64,000 nucleotides of DNA from an uncultured Muribaculaceae bacterium (GTDB lineage Bacteria > Bacteroidota > Bacteroidia > Bacteroidales > Muribaculaceae), in the NCBI GenBank assembly GCA_910579305.1, contig CAJTTA010000004.1:1-64000 (forward strand). Reading direction: 5' to 3'. Under the pieces are notes generated by a model. That model made no database searches. It was not told where the DNA came from and was given only the letters and a program-made list of their open reading frames with translations. Shown here piece after piece: positions 9,326 to 17,756 of this stretch. Positions within the stretch are counted from its first letter, which is position 1; the number at the start of each line of letters is the position of its first letter. The translations under genes and the position numbers were made by a program.

Positions 9326-9356
9326 CAAATATAGTATTTTTCATGAATAAAAGCAA
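9326..9356 (-). promoter_or_regulatory. Promoter of the LytTR-led signalling operon
   Basis: On the minus strand TTG (9354-9356) lies 20 bases upstream of TATATTTG (9326-9333). The start codon at 9260 gives a leader of about 60 bases. The upstream element lies inside the perfect palindrome at 9343-9400, so read-through from korB and promoter activity could affect each other. Confidence 0.65.
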
Positions 9357-9400
9357 GAGGATATCCGCAAATTTGCGGATATCCTCTTGCTTTTATTCAT
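9343..9400 (-). terminator. Perfect 58-base palindrome, kor operon terminator
   Basis: The arms are 29 bases each without a mismatch, centred between 9371 and 9372 (core GCAAATTTGC). It starts 15 bases past the korB stop codon and its 3' arm ends in a TTTTATT stretch, so it should terminate the kor operon. Because it is symmetric it would also fold on the opposite strand. Confidence 0.8.
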
Positions 9401-9414
9401 ATTTAGAAGTGATT

Positions 9415-10434
9415 TTATTTGACTTCCCAGGTTTCCTTCGTTTTCATAATCATGTCGCGCAGAGACGCGTAATTTTTCTTGGCTTTCACCTCTGCCACCT
9501 GCTGCATGACATCTGTCTCATAAGTCGGAGCGTTAACATCGCGTATCACGCCTATGGCCAAGGGGAGGGTATCGCCATCCATCATGGCAAGTTGCTGATG
9601 CAGGAAATTGGACGGAGTGTGGGCATCATGCACCAGCACATCATCCATAGTGTATCCATCCTCGCCCACCGTCACGGCCTTGAGGCCGAAACCATCCTGC
9701 ACAAGTCCTTTCTCCATATTATCGCCAAAGAGCATCTTTTCTCCGTGACGCAGATGTATCGTGTGATTGAAGCGGCGCGTCTTCTCCGTGAGAGATGAGT
9801 GGATGCCGTTATTGAATATCACACAGTTCTGGAGAATCTCCACCACAGAGGCACCCTTGTGGCGTGCCGCAGCGATCAGCACCTCCTTCGTGGTGTCGAG
9901 AGCCACATCAATGCCGCGGGCAAAGAAAGTGCCACGCGCGCCGAAGCAAAGCTCGGCAGGAATGAAAGGATCCTCCGTAGTGCCATAAGGGCTGGACTTC
10001 GAGACCGTGCCACGATCCGAAGTAGGCGAATACTGGCCTTTGGTGAGTCCGTATATCTTGTTGTTGAACAAAAGCATGTTCAAGTCGATATTCCTGCGCA
10101 CGGCATGAATGAAATGATTGCCGCCTATGGCAAGGCCATCGCCGTCGCCGGATATCTGCCACACGGTGAGGTCAGGATTGGCAATCTTCACACCGGTTGC
10201 TATCGCAGCCGCACGACCATGGATGGTGTGCATGCCATAGGTGTTCATATAATAAGGAAGACGCGAGGAGCATCCTATGCCTGAAACCACTACAGTCTCA
10301 TGCGGCGGCACGCCTATCTCGGCCATTGCCTTGTGCAGCACATTGAGTATGGCATGGTCGCCACAACCGGGGCACCAGCGTACACTCAGTTCGTTCTTAA
10401 AGTCTTGGGGCTTGAAGATTTGATTTGATTCCAT
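9415..10434 (-). CDS. korB: 2-oxoacid:ferredoxin oxidoreductase, beta subunit
   Basis: This 339-residue thiamine-diphosphate subunit pairs with the alpha subunit encoded just upstream to decarboxylate 2-oxoglutarate or a related 2-oxoacid to the acyl-CoA, reducing ferredoxin. The N-terminal RWCPGCGDH (C21, C24) is typical of this subunit, and GDGDGLAIGGNH matches the ThDP/Mg site. It is cytosolic. Only three bases separate it from korA. The protein is of normal length for the two-subunit type common in Bacteroidales. 2-oxoglutarate is the most likely substrate, but substrate cannot be fixed from sequence alone. Confidence 0.93.
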   Translation of the reverse strand: MESNQIFKPQDFKNELSVRWCPGCGDHAILNVLHKAMAEIGVPPHETVVVSGIGCSSRLPYYMNTYGMHTIHGRAAAIATGVKIANPDLTVWQISGDGDGLAIGGNHFIHAVRRNIDLNMLLFNNKIYGLTKGQYSPTSDRGTVSKSSPYGTTEDPFIPAELCFGARGTFFARGIDVALDTTKEVLIAAARHKGASVVEILQNCVIFNNGIHSSLTEKTRRFNHTIHLRHGEKMLFGDNMEKGLVQDGFGLKAVTVGEDGYTMDDVLVHDAHTPSNFLHQQLAMMDGDTLPLAIGVIRDVNAPTYETDVMQQVAEVKAKKNYASLRDMIMKTKETWEVK

Positions 10435-10437
10435 GGC

Positions 10438-12294
10438 TTATTTATTCCCGGTTAATATATTTTTCACTCCTTCGGTAATCTCATGCACGAGGAAGGGCTG
10501 ACCCTCGATCTTGTTGATGCGGCGTATCACCTTGCCGGGCAGCTTACTCTGCAGATAGTCGGCAAACATACCTGTGTTCAGCTCCGCCACTATGATATTG
10601 TCATATTTCCTAAGCACGTCGAGAGCGTTGGAGGGGAGTGGGTTGATATATCTGAAATGAGCGAGAGCCACAGGAGTGCCATGAGAGTTCAAGTCATCGG
10701 AGGCCGTGAGCAGATGGCCATAGGTGCCGCCCCAGCCCACGAGTATTGTGTCGGAGGCTGCATTGCCCTGCACGGTGAGGGGAGGTATATTCCGGGCTAT
10801 GCGGGCCACTTTCTCGCTACGTGTCTTAACCATCTTCTCATGATTGGCTCCATCGGTGGAAATTACCGATGTCTTGAAGTCTTTTTCAAGACCGCCTACA
10901 CGATGCTGGGCACCTTCTGTGCCGGGCAAGGCCCAGTAACGCACCAGAGTCTCCATATCACGCTGATAAGGCTTCCAGCCCTGGGCCAGGGTCTCACTCT
11001 TGAGATAATTAGGATGTATCTCCGGATAATCGCCGGCCTCAGGCACACGCCATGCACTTGAGCCATTGGCAATGAATGCATCGGTAAGGAGTATGACCGG
11101 AGTCATGTGTTCCAGGGCTATGCGTGCGGCTTCGAAGGCCATGGTGAAGCAATCGGTGGGAGTCGATGCGGCCAGCACACAGATAGGCGACTCGCCGTTG
11201 CGGCCATAGAGGGCCTGCATCAGGTCTGTCTGCTCCGTCTTGGTGGGAAGACCGGTAGAGGGGCCGCCGCGCTGCACGTCGATAGCTACGAGCGGCAGCT
11301 CTGCAATGACAGCCAGGCCGAGTGCCTCACTCTTCAGAGCGAGGCCGGGACCGGATGTAGACGTCACGGCCAGAGCACCGGTAAAAGAAGCGCCTATAGC
11401 AGAGCATATGCCTGCTATCTCATCTTCCATCTGGCAAGCCTTCACTCCGAGATCCTTGCGCTTGGCAAGCTCATGAAGGATGTCGGTGGCAGGCGTAATA
11501 GGATAGGAACCGAGGAAGAGCGGACATCCGCTCTTTTCCGACGCCAGAATCAGGCCCCATGCAGTAGCGGTATTGCCATTCACATCGGTGTAGATGCCGG
11601 GACGGCTGCTTTCAGTCTCAATGCGGTAAGTAGGCATTGAGGCATGTGTGTTATGGCCATAATCCCATCCGGCGCGTATCACCTTGGCATTAGCCTCATA
11701 CACGGCTGGTTTCTTGGCAAATTTTGCCTCAAGCTTGCGCAATACGGCATCTACATCGCGGTCGAAAAGCCAGCATACGATACCTAACGCGAGCATATTC
11801 TTACACTTCATCATCGACTTCGGATCCATGCCGGAGTCCTTCAGTGTCTCTTTAAGCAGCGTTGTCATCGGCACAAGCATAACCTGGGCAGGATCTATGC
11901 CGAGCTCTGCTATGGGATCCTCTGTGGCATAGAGCGCCTTTTTCAGATCCGCATCGCGGAATGTATCGGAATCACATATTATTATGCCTCCTTTTTTCAG
12001 GAAACGCAGATTGGTCTTCAGTGCCGCCGGATTCATGGCTATAAGCACATCGGCCTCATCACCCGGAGTGTGGACGCCCGCACCTATATGAACCTGAAAT
12101 CCCGACACACCTGAAAGCGACCCTTGCGGAGCTCGTATCTCTGCCGGATAATCAGGGAAGGTGGAAATCTGATTCCCTTCGCCTGCTGACACATTTGAGA
12201 AAATATTGCCTGCAAGCTGCATGCCATCGCCCGAATCACCCGAGAAACGCACTACTACTTCGCGCAATGTTTTCACATTGGTATTCTCTAACAT
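10438..12294 (-). CDS. korA: 2-oxoacid:ferredoxin oxidoreductase, fused gamma-alpha subunit
   Basis: The 618-residue protein fuses a gamma domain (about 1-195, beginning VVVRFSGDSGDGMQLAGN) to the alpha pyrimidine-binding domains (about 215-600; GSYPITPATDILHELAKR, then QMEDEIAG and TSTSGPGLAL). With KorB it forms the complex feeding acetyl- or succinyl-CoA synthesis, probably the reductive branch of the TCA cycle in this anaerobe. The gene leads a two-gene operon. A minus-strand TATATTTG box at 12382-12389 is its likely promoter. Malate dehydrogenase, another enzyme of the same pathway, is divergently encoded next to it. Confidence 0.93.
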   Translation of the reverse strand: MLENTNVKTLREVVVRFSGDSGDGMQLAGNIFSNVSAGEGNQISTFPDYPAEIRAPQGSLSGVSGFQVHIGAGVHTPGDEADVLIAMNPAALKTNLRFLKKGGIIICDSDTFRDADLKKALYATEDPIAELGIDPAQVMLVPMTTLLKETLKDSGMDPKSMMKCKNMLALGIVCWLFDRDVDAVLRKLEAKFAKKPAVYEANAKVIRAGWDYGHNTHASMPTYRIETESSRPGIYTDVNGNTATAWGLILASEKSGCPLFLGSYPITPATDILHELAKRKDLGVKACQMEDEIAGICSAIGASFTGALAVTSTSGPGLALKSEALGLAVIAELPLVAIDVQRGGPSTGLPTKTEQTDLMQALYGRNGESPICVLAASTPTDCFTMAFEAARIALEHMTPVILLTDAFIANGSSAWRVPEAGDYPEIHPNYLKSETLAQGWKPYQRDMETLVRYWALPGTEGAQHRVGGLEKDFKTSVISTDGANHEKMVKTRSEKVARIARNIPPLTVQGNAASDTILVGWGGTYGHLLTASDDLNSHGTPVALAHFRYINPLPSNALDVLRKYDNIIVAELNTGMFADYLQSKLPGKVIRRINKIEGQPFLVHEITEGVKNILTGNK

Positions 12295-12381
12295 AACTTT
12301 TATTAAATTAGATATGCTGATTTATAGGTTTACTCTTTCTTTTTGCTAATTTCACTTTGCGCTTTTTCTGCTAACGCGATG

Positions 12382-12389
12382 CAAATATA
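12382..12389 (-). promoter_or_regulatory. Probable -7 box of the kor operon
   Basis: TATATTTG on the minus strand fits TAnnTTTG and lies about 90 bases upstream of korA. No clear TTTG is seen at the expected upstream spacing, so confidence is limited. No matching element was seen for mdh on the other strand. Confidence 0.45.
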
Positions 12390-12524
12390 CAAATTATATC
12401 CCGACCCCACTAATTTTAATGGAATTATTTTCTAATAAAGAAACAATGATGGCGTGTCGCATGTTATAGCATATAAAAAGCTTTCAGACGCACATATGCC
12501 GCCTGATCTAAAACATTAATTACT

Positions 12525-13544
12525 ATGAAATATCTTACTGATGAAAAACTGGTGATCGTGGGAGCTGCCGGCATGATCGGCTCAAATATGGCTCAGACCG
12601 CTCTGATGATGCACCTCACGCCCCACATCTGTCTTTACGACCCATATGCTCCTGCGCTTGAAGGTGTGGCCGAAGAGTTGAGACACTGTGGCTTTGAGGG
12701 TGCCGAGATTACTTTCACCTCAGATATCAAAGAGGCTCTTACAGGAGCAGGGTATATCGTAAACTCAGGAGGCGCGGCCCGCAAGGCCGGAATGACCCGC
12801 GAGGACTTGCTCAAAGGGAATGCCCAGATTGCCGAGCAATTCGGCAAGGATGTGAAGGAATATTGCCCCGATGTAAAGCATGTAGTGGTCATTTTCAATC
12901 CGGCTGACATAACCGGTCTCATCACCCTGCTATATTCCGGGCTGAAGCCTTCTCAGGTAAGCACTCTGGCAGCGCTCGACAGCACACGTCTGCGATCGGA
13001 GCTGGCCAAGTACTTCAATATTCCGGCAGATGAAATAAAGAATGCCCGCACTTATGGCGGACATGGTGAGCAGATGGCCCCCTTTGCTTCTACCACCACC
13101 GTGAGTGGCGAAGCCCTTACTGAAATCATCGGCACACCCCGATTCCCTGAAGAGGCGTGGCAGGAATTGCGCACGCGTGTCATACAGGGGGGCAAGAACG
13201 TAATTGATCTGCGCGGACGATCATCCTTCCAGAGTCCGGCTTATCTGAGCATTGAGATGATTGCGGCAGCAATGGGAGGACAGCCTTTCCGCTGGCCGGC
13301 CGGCACTTATGTAAACAATCCTCGATTCTCTCACATAATGATGGCCATGGAAACTACCATCGACCGCAATGGTGTGACTGTAAAGCCGGTGGCCGGCACT
13401 CCTTCCGAAGAAAAGGAACTGGATGAAAGCTACAGTCATCTCTGCCACCTGCGTGATGAGGTAATCTCTCTCGGCATCATGCCGCCTATAAATGAGTGGA
13501 AAAACATAAATCCGTATATGGAAGAAATTATTCCTGCCGTATAG
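12525..13544 (+). CDS. mdh: Malate dehydrogenase
   Basis: This 339-residue NAD-dependent dehydrogenase interconverts malate and oxaloacetate. The Rossmann motif GAAGMIGS lies at residues 13-20, and the substrate/catalytic region includes IFNPAD, DSTRLRSEL and the catalytic-histidine segment TYGGHGEQM. This is the slightly divergent lactate/malate dehydrogenase form often seen in Bacteroidales. It is monocistronic: it diverges from korAB and is followed by a strong hairpin at 13570-13622. In fermentative Bacteroidales it serves the path from oxaloacetate to succinate. Confidence 0.92.
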   Translation: MKYLTDEKLVIVGAAGMIGSNMAQTALMMHLTPHICLYDPYAPALEGVAEELRHCGFEGAEITFTSDIKEALTGAGYIVNSGGAARKAGMTREDLLKGNAQIAEQFGKDVKEYCPDVKHVVVIFNPADITGLITLLYSGLKPSQVSTLAALDSTRLRSELAKYFNIPADEIKNARTYGGHGEQMAPFASTTTVSGEALTEIIGTPRFPEEAWQELRTRVIQGGKNVIDLRGRSSFQSPAYLSIEMIAAAMGGQPFRWPAGTYVNNPRFSHIMMAMETTIDRNGVTVKPVAGTPSEEKELDESYSHLCHLRDEVISLGIMPPINEWKNINPYMEEIIPAV

Positions 13545-13569
13545 GCATCTCCCCCTTCCTGTTTTTATG

Positions 13570-13622
13570 ATAATCAGGGAAGAGACAACTCTTACAGGAG
13601 AGTGCGTCTCTTCCCTGATTAT
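13570..13622 (+). terminator. Nested hairpin terminator after mdh
   Basis: The outer arms (13570-13586 and 13606-13622) are 17 bases and perfectly complementary, with an inner ACTCT/AGAGT stem (13588-13592 and 13599-13603). An AT-rich tract follows. It begins 26 bases after the mdh stop. Confidence 0.8.
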
Positions 13623-13687
13623 TTATTAGACAATCATTGGTCAATGTGGCGTATTAGTGGGTAAATTTTACATATTTCTCAAAATTA

Positions 13688-13720
13688 TTTGGCTTAATTA
13701 AAAATTTTAACCTACCTTTG
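13688..13720 (+). promoter_or_regulatory. Promoter of the outer-membrane barrel gene
   Basis: TTTG (13688-13691) and TACCTTTG (13713-13720) are separated by 21 bases, a full match to the Bacteroidota consensus. The leader to the start codon at 13835 is about 108 bases, long enough for post-transcriptional control. Confidence 0.75.
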
Positions 13721-13834
13721 CAATAACTCTACGAGACAAACCCCTGTCGGCATTATGCCAACATTAAGACATTTTGACCGACTAAATGTGTGCATAAACT
13801 ATTTAATCAAAACCATTTAACTATCAACATGATT

Positions 13835-14494
13835 ATGAAAAAGCTTTTAATTGCAGCCTTAGTGTTAGGTAGCGCAATGTGCGCAAACGCTGAAGAGAGT
13901 TTCGCTCCCGAGGCAGGTGATTTCTCCACTGAAATCCAGTTCACTCCCTTCAAGAGCACAGGCGAATCTTTCAGCATGACTGTGCTTCAGGGACGCTACT
14001 TCTTCTCCAACAATGATGCTTTCATCATCGAGCTTGGCCTCAGCGGCGACCACAACAAGGAAGTGCCCGACACCGACCACGACAACATCTTCACCAAGGA
14101 CTACAGCGGCCGCTTCCAGCTCAACATCGGCTATCAGCGCCACTTCTACAACTACAAGCGTATCGACCTTTATGCAGGTGGCAAAATAGGCTATATCCAT
14201 GACTTCGCCGGCCACAAGAGCCAGGCCAGCGATGACAACTGGACATGGAACAATTCCGGAACCGGCAATGGCTTCAACATCTATCTCACCACCGGCATCG
14301 ACTTCTATGTATACAAAGGACTCTACCTCGGTGCTGAAATCAATCTCGGCATGACTGACGTGATTGCCACCAACACTACCTACAAGACATGTGTAGCCGG
14401 CACCGAAAATGAGACAAAGACCAAAATCGGCGGACACAAGTTCCACGGAGGCTTCGACTGCAATCCCCGTCTGCGTCTCGGCTGGACATTCTAA
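13835..14494 (+). CDS. Small outer-membrane beta-barrel protein
   Basis: The protein (219 residues from the chosen start) has a clean signal peptide MKKLLIAALVLGSAMCANA. Alternating hydrophobic/polar strands follow (FSTEIQFTPF, GRFQLNIGYQRHF, IDLYAGGKIGYIHDF, GLYLGAEINLGM), and it ends in RLRLGWTF with a C-terminal aromatic residue, the signature of outer-membrane barrels. It looks like an 8-strand OmpW/OmpA-like barrel with no extra domain. In-frame ATGs at 13790 and 13829 are alternative starts but would spoil the signal peptide. Codon use is strongly biased and the promoter is near-consensus, so it is probably abundant. Confidence 0.82.
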   Translation: MKKLLIAALVLGSAMCANAEESFAPEAGDFSTEIQFTPFKSTGESFSMTVLQGRYFFSNNDAFIIELGLSGDHNKEVPDTDHDNIFTKDYSGRFQLNIGYQRHFYNYKRIDLYAGGKIGYIHDFAGHKSQASDDNWTWNNSGTGNGFNIYLTTGIDFYVYKGLYLGAEINLGMTDVIATNTTYKTCVAGTENETKTKIGGHKFHGGFDCNPRLRLGWTF

Positions 14495-14525
14495 GCCACA
14501 ATCCATCAGCACATAAATATATGAC

Positions 14526-14566
14526 TACATGGCATGCCTGAATAATGGTGTGCCATGTATATTTTT
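14526..14566 (+). terminator. Terminator of the barrel gene
   Basis: Arms TACATGGCATGCC and GGTGTGCCATGTA form a 13-base stem with two G-U pairs, an 8-base loop and a following T run (14561-14567). This is a standard intrinsic terminator. Confidence 0.8.
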
Positions 14567-14704
14567 TGCGCAATGTGTGGGGGGGGCAGAAGAGAGTGTG
14601 GCGCCTCCCGAAATCGCTTGACTACTTGTTTTACCATGTTTAACACTGCCGGGCAAAACAATTCAAGCTATACTCCCGTTATTTTCTACAGCAGTTGCAT
14701 ACAA

Positions 14705-14736
14705 TTTGATAATCGAACATAAATTCACTAAATTTG
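14705..14736 (+). promoter_or_regulatory. Promoter of the YeiH-type transporter gene
   Basis: TTTG (14705-14708) lies 20 bases upstream of TAAATTTG (14729-14736), a full consensus match. The leader to the start codon is about 70 bases. Confidence 0.72.
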
Positions 14737-14814
14737 CATCCGTTTCTCCTCAAAACATAACCTGATAATATCAAAACAAGAACAGACCATATTTAATTTC
14801 CAAATCACACTATC

Positions 14815-15885
14815 ATGCTTACACCCCAAAGAGGCAACATGCTCCACGGCGTGCTCCTCATAGCACTGTTTTCATGCGCAGCTTTCTACATAGGAAGTGC
14901 CGGAATCTTCACCGCCCTATCCATCAGCCCTATGATCATAGGCATCGTCCTGGGTATGATCTATGCCAACTCTTTACGCATGCATCTGCCTGAGACGTGG
15001 GTACCGGGTATCATCTTCTGCTCCAAAAGGTTACTCCGCATAGGCATCATTCTCTACGGCTTCCGGCTCACCTTCCAGGACATAGCTGCCGTAGGAGTGG
15101 CAGGCATAACGGTCGACGCCATTATCGTGGCCGTCACAATAATAGGCGGATACAATATCGGGCGACTGCTCAAGATGGACAAGGAGACCGCCATGCTCAC
15201 CTCTGTGGGCAGCGGCATATGCGGCGCTGCAGCCGTGCTCGGAGCAGAGGCCACAATGCGCACAAAGCCCTATAAGACGGCCGTGGCCGTGGCTACGGTA
15301 GTGATCTTCGGCACAATCGCGATGTTTCTTTATCCCATAGCCTATCGCACCGGCCTCATATCGCTGTCTCCAGAGCAAATGGGCATATTCAGCGGGTCTA
15401 CACTGCATGAAGTGGCTCATGCAGTAGGTGCCGGCAACGCCTTGGGCGACAACATTGCCACTACCACCGTAATCGTAAAAATGATCCGAGTGATGATGCT
15501 CGTTCCCGTGCTTCTCGTGCTGGGCGTGTGGGTAGCCCGCAGGAGCCGTGTCTCAGCAAGCGGCGATGCGGCGCAAGGAGGAGGCAAAGTGGCCGTGCCC
15601 TGGTTTGCTTTCGGATTCCTATTGGTGATCGGCATCAACTCCCTCTCCGTATACCTCAACACACTGAGCACCCCCATGGGAATTCCCGACACAGGCATAA
15701 AGCTGATTGAATACATCGACACATTCCTGCTCACCATGGCCATGGTGGCACTCGGAGCAGAAACGAGCTTCGACAAGTTCAAGAAAGCCGGAGCAAAGCC
15801 ATTCATCCTCGCATTCATCCTCTTCGCTTGGCTCATCACGGGAGGATATCTCCTTTCAAAATACCTTGCACCTGCTTTAATGTAA
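14815..15885 (+). CDS. yeiH: YeiH/UPF0324-family membrane transporter
   Basis: This 356-residue polytopic inner-membrane protein belongs to the YeiH (UPF0324) family of putative sulfate or organosulfonate exporters. About ten hydrophobic helices are visible. Family-type motifs include LRIGIILYGFRLTF (about 71-84), SVGSGICGAAAVLGAEATM (about 130-148) and STLHEVAHAVGAGNALG (about 194-210). The function of the family is poorly tested, so substrate is uncertain. It is transcribed alone from its own promoter and followed by a hairpin at 15947-15973. Confidence 0.85.
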   Translation: MLTPQRGNMLHGVLLIALFSCAAFYIGSAGIFTALSISPMIIGIVLGMIYANSLRMHLPETWVPGIIFCSKRLLRIGIILYGFRLTFQDIAAVGVAGITVDAIIVAVTIIGGYNIGRLLKMDKETAMLTSVGSGICGAAAVLGAEATMRTKPYKTAVAVATVVIFGTIAMFLYPIAYRTGLISLSPEQMGIFSGSTLHEVAHAVGAGNALGDNIATTTVIVKMIRVMMLVPVLLVLGVWVARRSRVSASGDAAQGGGKVAVPWFAFGFLLVIGINSLSVYLNTLSTPMGIPDTGIKLIEYIDTFLLTMAMVALGAETSFDKFKKAGAKPFILAFILFAWLITGGYLLSKYLAPALM

Positions 15886-15946
15886 TATGTCAGGGATATT
15901 TCCTGTTTAACATTAAACTTTCTCCTATTTGTCTTGTCATTATTTC

Positions 15947-15973
15947 AGAAGGGAAGCACAAGACTTCCCTTCT
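15947..15973 (+). terminator. Hairpin between the transporter and the frameshifted gene
   Basis: A perfect 10-base stem (AGAAGGGAAG / CTTCCCTTCT) with a 7-base loop lies 60 bases after the yeiH stop and about 30 bases before the next start. The T run is weak, so it could also be a leader structure of the downstream gene. Confidence 0.5.
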
Positions 15974-16001
15974 CTGAATCCACAACACAAGCACCGATAA
16001 T

Positions 16002-16726
16002 ATGAACAGACTCGCAATCTCATTCCTGGCAGCAATATTAAGCATAGGCTTTATATCCGACATACAGGCCCAAGGTCGCCCCGGAGGCACCGGCGGCAGA
16101 GCTACATCCACTCGCACAGGCACACAATCCCGGCCTGGAAGCAGTGCTTCACGCACACCGCAGACAATGCGTCCGCAACATGGTGGCACCTCACGGCCCG
16201 CATCTCGGCCCACTTCTTCCGGAAGAGTGACACGTCCCCAGGGAACATCCTCACAATGCGCCCCGGCACAAGCCCCACCTCAAAGCCCTCTGCATCCCGG
16301 CCGGGCGACACTCGCCCCGGAAACGCAAGACCAGGCAGTAATGCATCAAGCCACACCCGTCCTGCCACACCCGCGCGGCCAGGCACGGCCAAGCCGGGAG
16401 CAGGTGCTCTTCCCGGCCACTCGCGGCCGAACAATGTCTCTCAGCTGGGCATGCTGTGGCCCGAAGTGGCCATGAACTACACCAACGGCCTGCTCACCAA
16501 CAGTCAGTTCTGCTACTATTCTGCCGTGCCGGGACAGGGACGTTTCAATTCGGCCTACTCCCAACTGTGCGCTCTCTACGGAGCACCGGTAGCCAATACA
16601 GGAAATACCGTGACCTGGTGGGCCGGCGATAATACAGGCTACATAACCCTGCATTATGCCTACTCCAATTCTCTTTCCGGGATGCCTGGATATTACACGA
16701 CTCTCACCTACAGCGCATACTATTAA
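16002..16726 (+). pseudogene. Secreted Pro/Arg/Gly/Ser-rich protein gene with a frameshift
   Basis: The first part starts MNRLAISFLAAILSIGFISD, a signal peptide, then runs through a Gly/Arg/Pro/Ser-rich stretch to TSSQ at about 16255. The continuation lies in another frame: from 16256 it resumes the same low-complexity composition (MRPGTSPTSKPSASRPGDTR) and then enters a well-formed domain (about 16440-16726) rich in Tyr, Asn and Trp. Restoring one base next to 16255 joins them as TSSQMRPGT and gives a protein of about 241 residues. A sequencing error, a true mutation or a programmed -1 shift are all possible; no classic slippery heptamer is present at the junction. Confidence 0.75.
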
Positions 16727-16753
16727 GGAGCCTACACACCACTATTCCCTGCT

Positions 16754-17257
16754 CTATCGCAACGGCTGAATTGCGACCGGGCAGGGAATTCCTATATACT
16801 CCCCGGCATGAGACATGTCATACCTGCGCGAAAGCCTGGCTGCGCTGTCGAGACTCTCTACAAGGCCCGCCATGACATAATAAAGACTCGCGCCCGATTT
16901 GAGGACTGCCGAATGGTAACCCTCATCGGCCAGTCTGTCGGCATGAGCGCGGGCATTTGTCGGCATTTTGTAAAGAGCCACCGCCACATTATACGCCTGT
17001 GGCACACACGTTTTCACAGAATCAGCACCAGGGCAATAGAAAGCGGCAAGCGGCAGACGCTGCACGCGCACACTATCGCCAAGCACATGAATCATGGGAG
17101 GTAACTTTTCCTGCTGCATGAGTTCATATACACCTTCATCAAGACCCTCTCTGTCTCGCTGGCGGGCTGTCTCATAGGCGAGTCTGTAATTTTCCTCACT
17201 CGGCTTGCAGGCTCCGAGTGCAATCAAAACGGCAAAAGCAATCAAAAGTTTACGCAT
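16754..17257 (-). CDS. Lipoprotein with SPOR-like domain
   Basis: From the ATG at 17257 the 167-residue protein has a lipoprotein signal (MRKLLIAFAVLIALGAC, lipid-modified C17). The C-terminal part (VALYKMPTNARAHADRLADEGYHS through SLYYVMAGLVESLDSAARLSRRYD, about 90-150) has the length and pattern of a SPOR domain, which binds denuded septal peptidoglycan. That would place it at the cell envelope near division sites; this is family inference. The upstream TTG in the same frame is less likely because it precedes the signal peptide by six codons. It is a single gene, converging on its neighbour. Confidence 0.72.
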   Translation of the reverse strand: MRKLLIAFAVLIALGACKPSEENYRLAYETARQRDREGLDEGVYELMQQEKLPPMIHVLGDSVRVQRLPLAAFYCPGADSVKTCVPQAYNVAVALYKMPTNARAHADRLADEGYHSAVLKSGASLYYVMAGLVESLDSAARLSRRYDMSHAGEYIGIPCPVAIQPLR

Positions 17258-17571
17258 ACATTCAATGAGTTTCAATCGGTACTTTGCATTGGCCCCATTT
17301 AAGAGAGCGTGTGAATTGAATGCTAATTAAACATTCAGTCCCTCCGGGCGGATTCCTGATTTCTTCCTGTGGCTCGCTTTGACGCTTTCATCCAAGGACT
17401 CATCGGAGCATAGCGGACTAAGCTCTCTTCAGCTTGCAGAAATCACTCACAATCGCTCTCCGGGATAAAATCATTTAAATCAAGATGATCTATATGATAA
17501 TTCTTCAGGGCCGGCTCACAGGCCAATTAAATAAAAAAAGAGGCAAACCTCTTATGGGCTTGCCTCAATAG
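17258..17571. other. Intergenic region with possible dispersed repeat
   Basis: No supported gene lies here. On the minus strand from about 17428 to 17327 there is a short open frame ending in a peptide like DESVKASHRKKSGIRPEGLNV and a stop at 17327-17329, without a good start. Its composition and protein-like reading resemble a decayed or repeated intergenic module. The rest is AT-rich and holds the tRNA terminator at 17533-17566. Confidence 0.4.
17533..17566 (-). terminator. Intrinsic terminator of tRNA-Pro
   Basis: On the minus strand GAGGCAAGCC pairs with GGTTTGCCTC (10 bases with one G-U pair) around a 7-base loop and is followed by seven T residues. It starts six bases past the tRNA 3' end. 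Confidence 0.88.
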
Positions 17572-17646
17572 TCGGGGTGACAAGATTCGAACTTGCGACC
17601 TCACGCCCCCCAGACGCACACTCTAACCGGACTGAGCTACACCCCG
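17572..17646 (-). tRNA. tRNA-Pro (GGG)
   Basis: The minus strand folds as a cloverleaf: acceptor CGGGGTG/CACCCCG with discriminator A, D arm starting GCTC, anticodon loop CTGGGGG with anticodon GGG, and T arm GCAAG-TTCGAAT-CTTGT. The anticodon stem relies on three G-U wobble pairs. CCA is not encoded. The C1-G72 pair is typical of bacterial tRNA-Pro. Confidence 0.92.
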
Positions 17647-17756
17647 ATAGGTGACTTTCTCAGGTCTTCATCTTTACTCCTTGGGGGAACCGACATGCGG
17701 CCTGAAGCAGATGTTGAGATTCGGAATCTCGGTGAGTACCTTCCCGAAAGCGAGTG

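Larger units (their letters stand above)
14495..14814. other. Intergenic region with terminator and promoter
   Basis: These 320 bases hold no gene that I can support. They contain the terminator hairpin of the preceding barrel gene, a G-rich run near 14580, and the promoter of the YeiH-type gene at 14705-14736. Confidence 0.7.

Noticed and set aside
13865..14512. Open frame of 215 codons opposite the barrel gene
   Set aside because: It is the reverse of a highly codon-biased gene, which removes stop codons by chance; it has no signal or motif.
17360..17420. Minus-strand stretch CCGATGAGTCC...GGATGAAAGC resembling a hammerhead ribozyme core
   Set aside because: The core needs CTGATGA but has CCGATGA, the stem II loop is only two bases, and no matching stem I or III was found.
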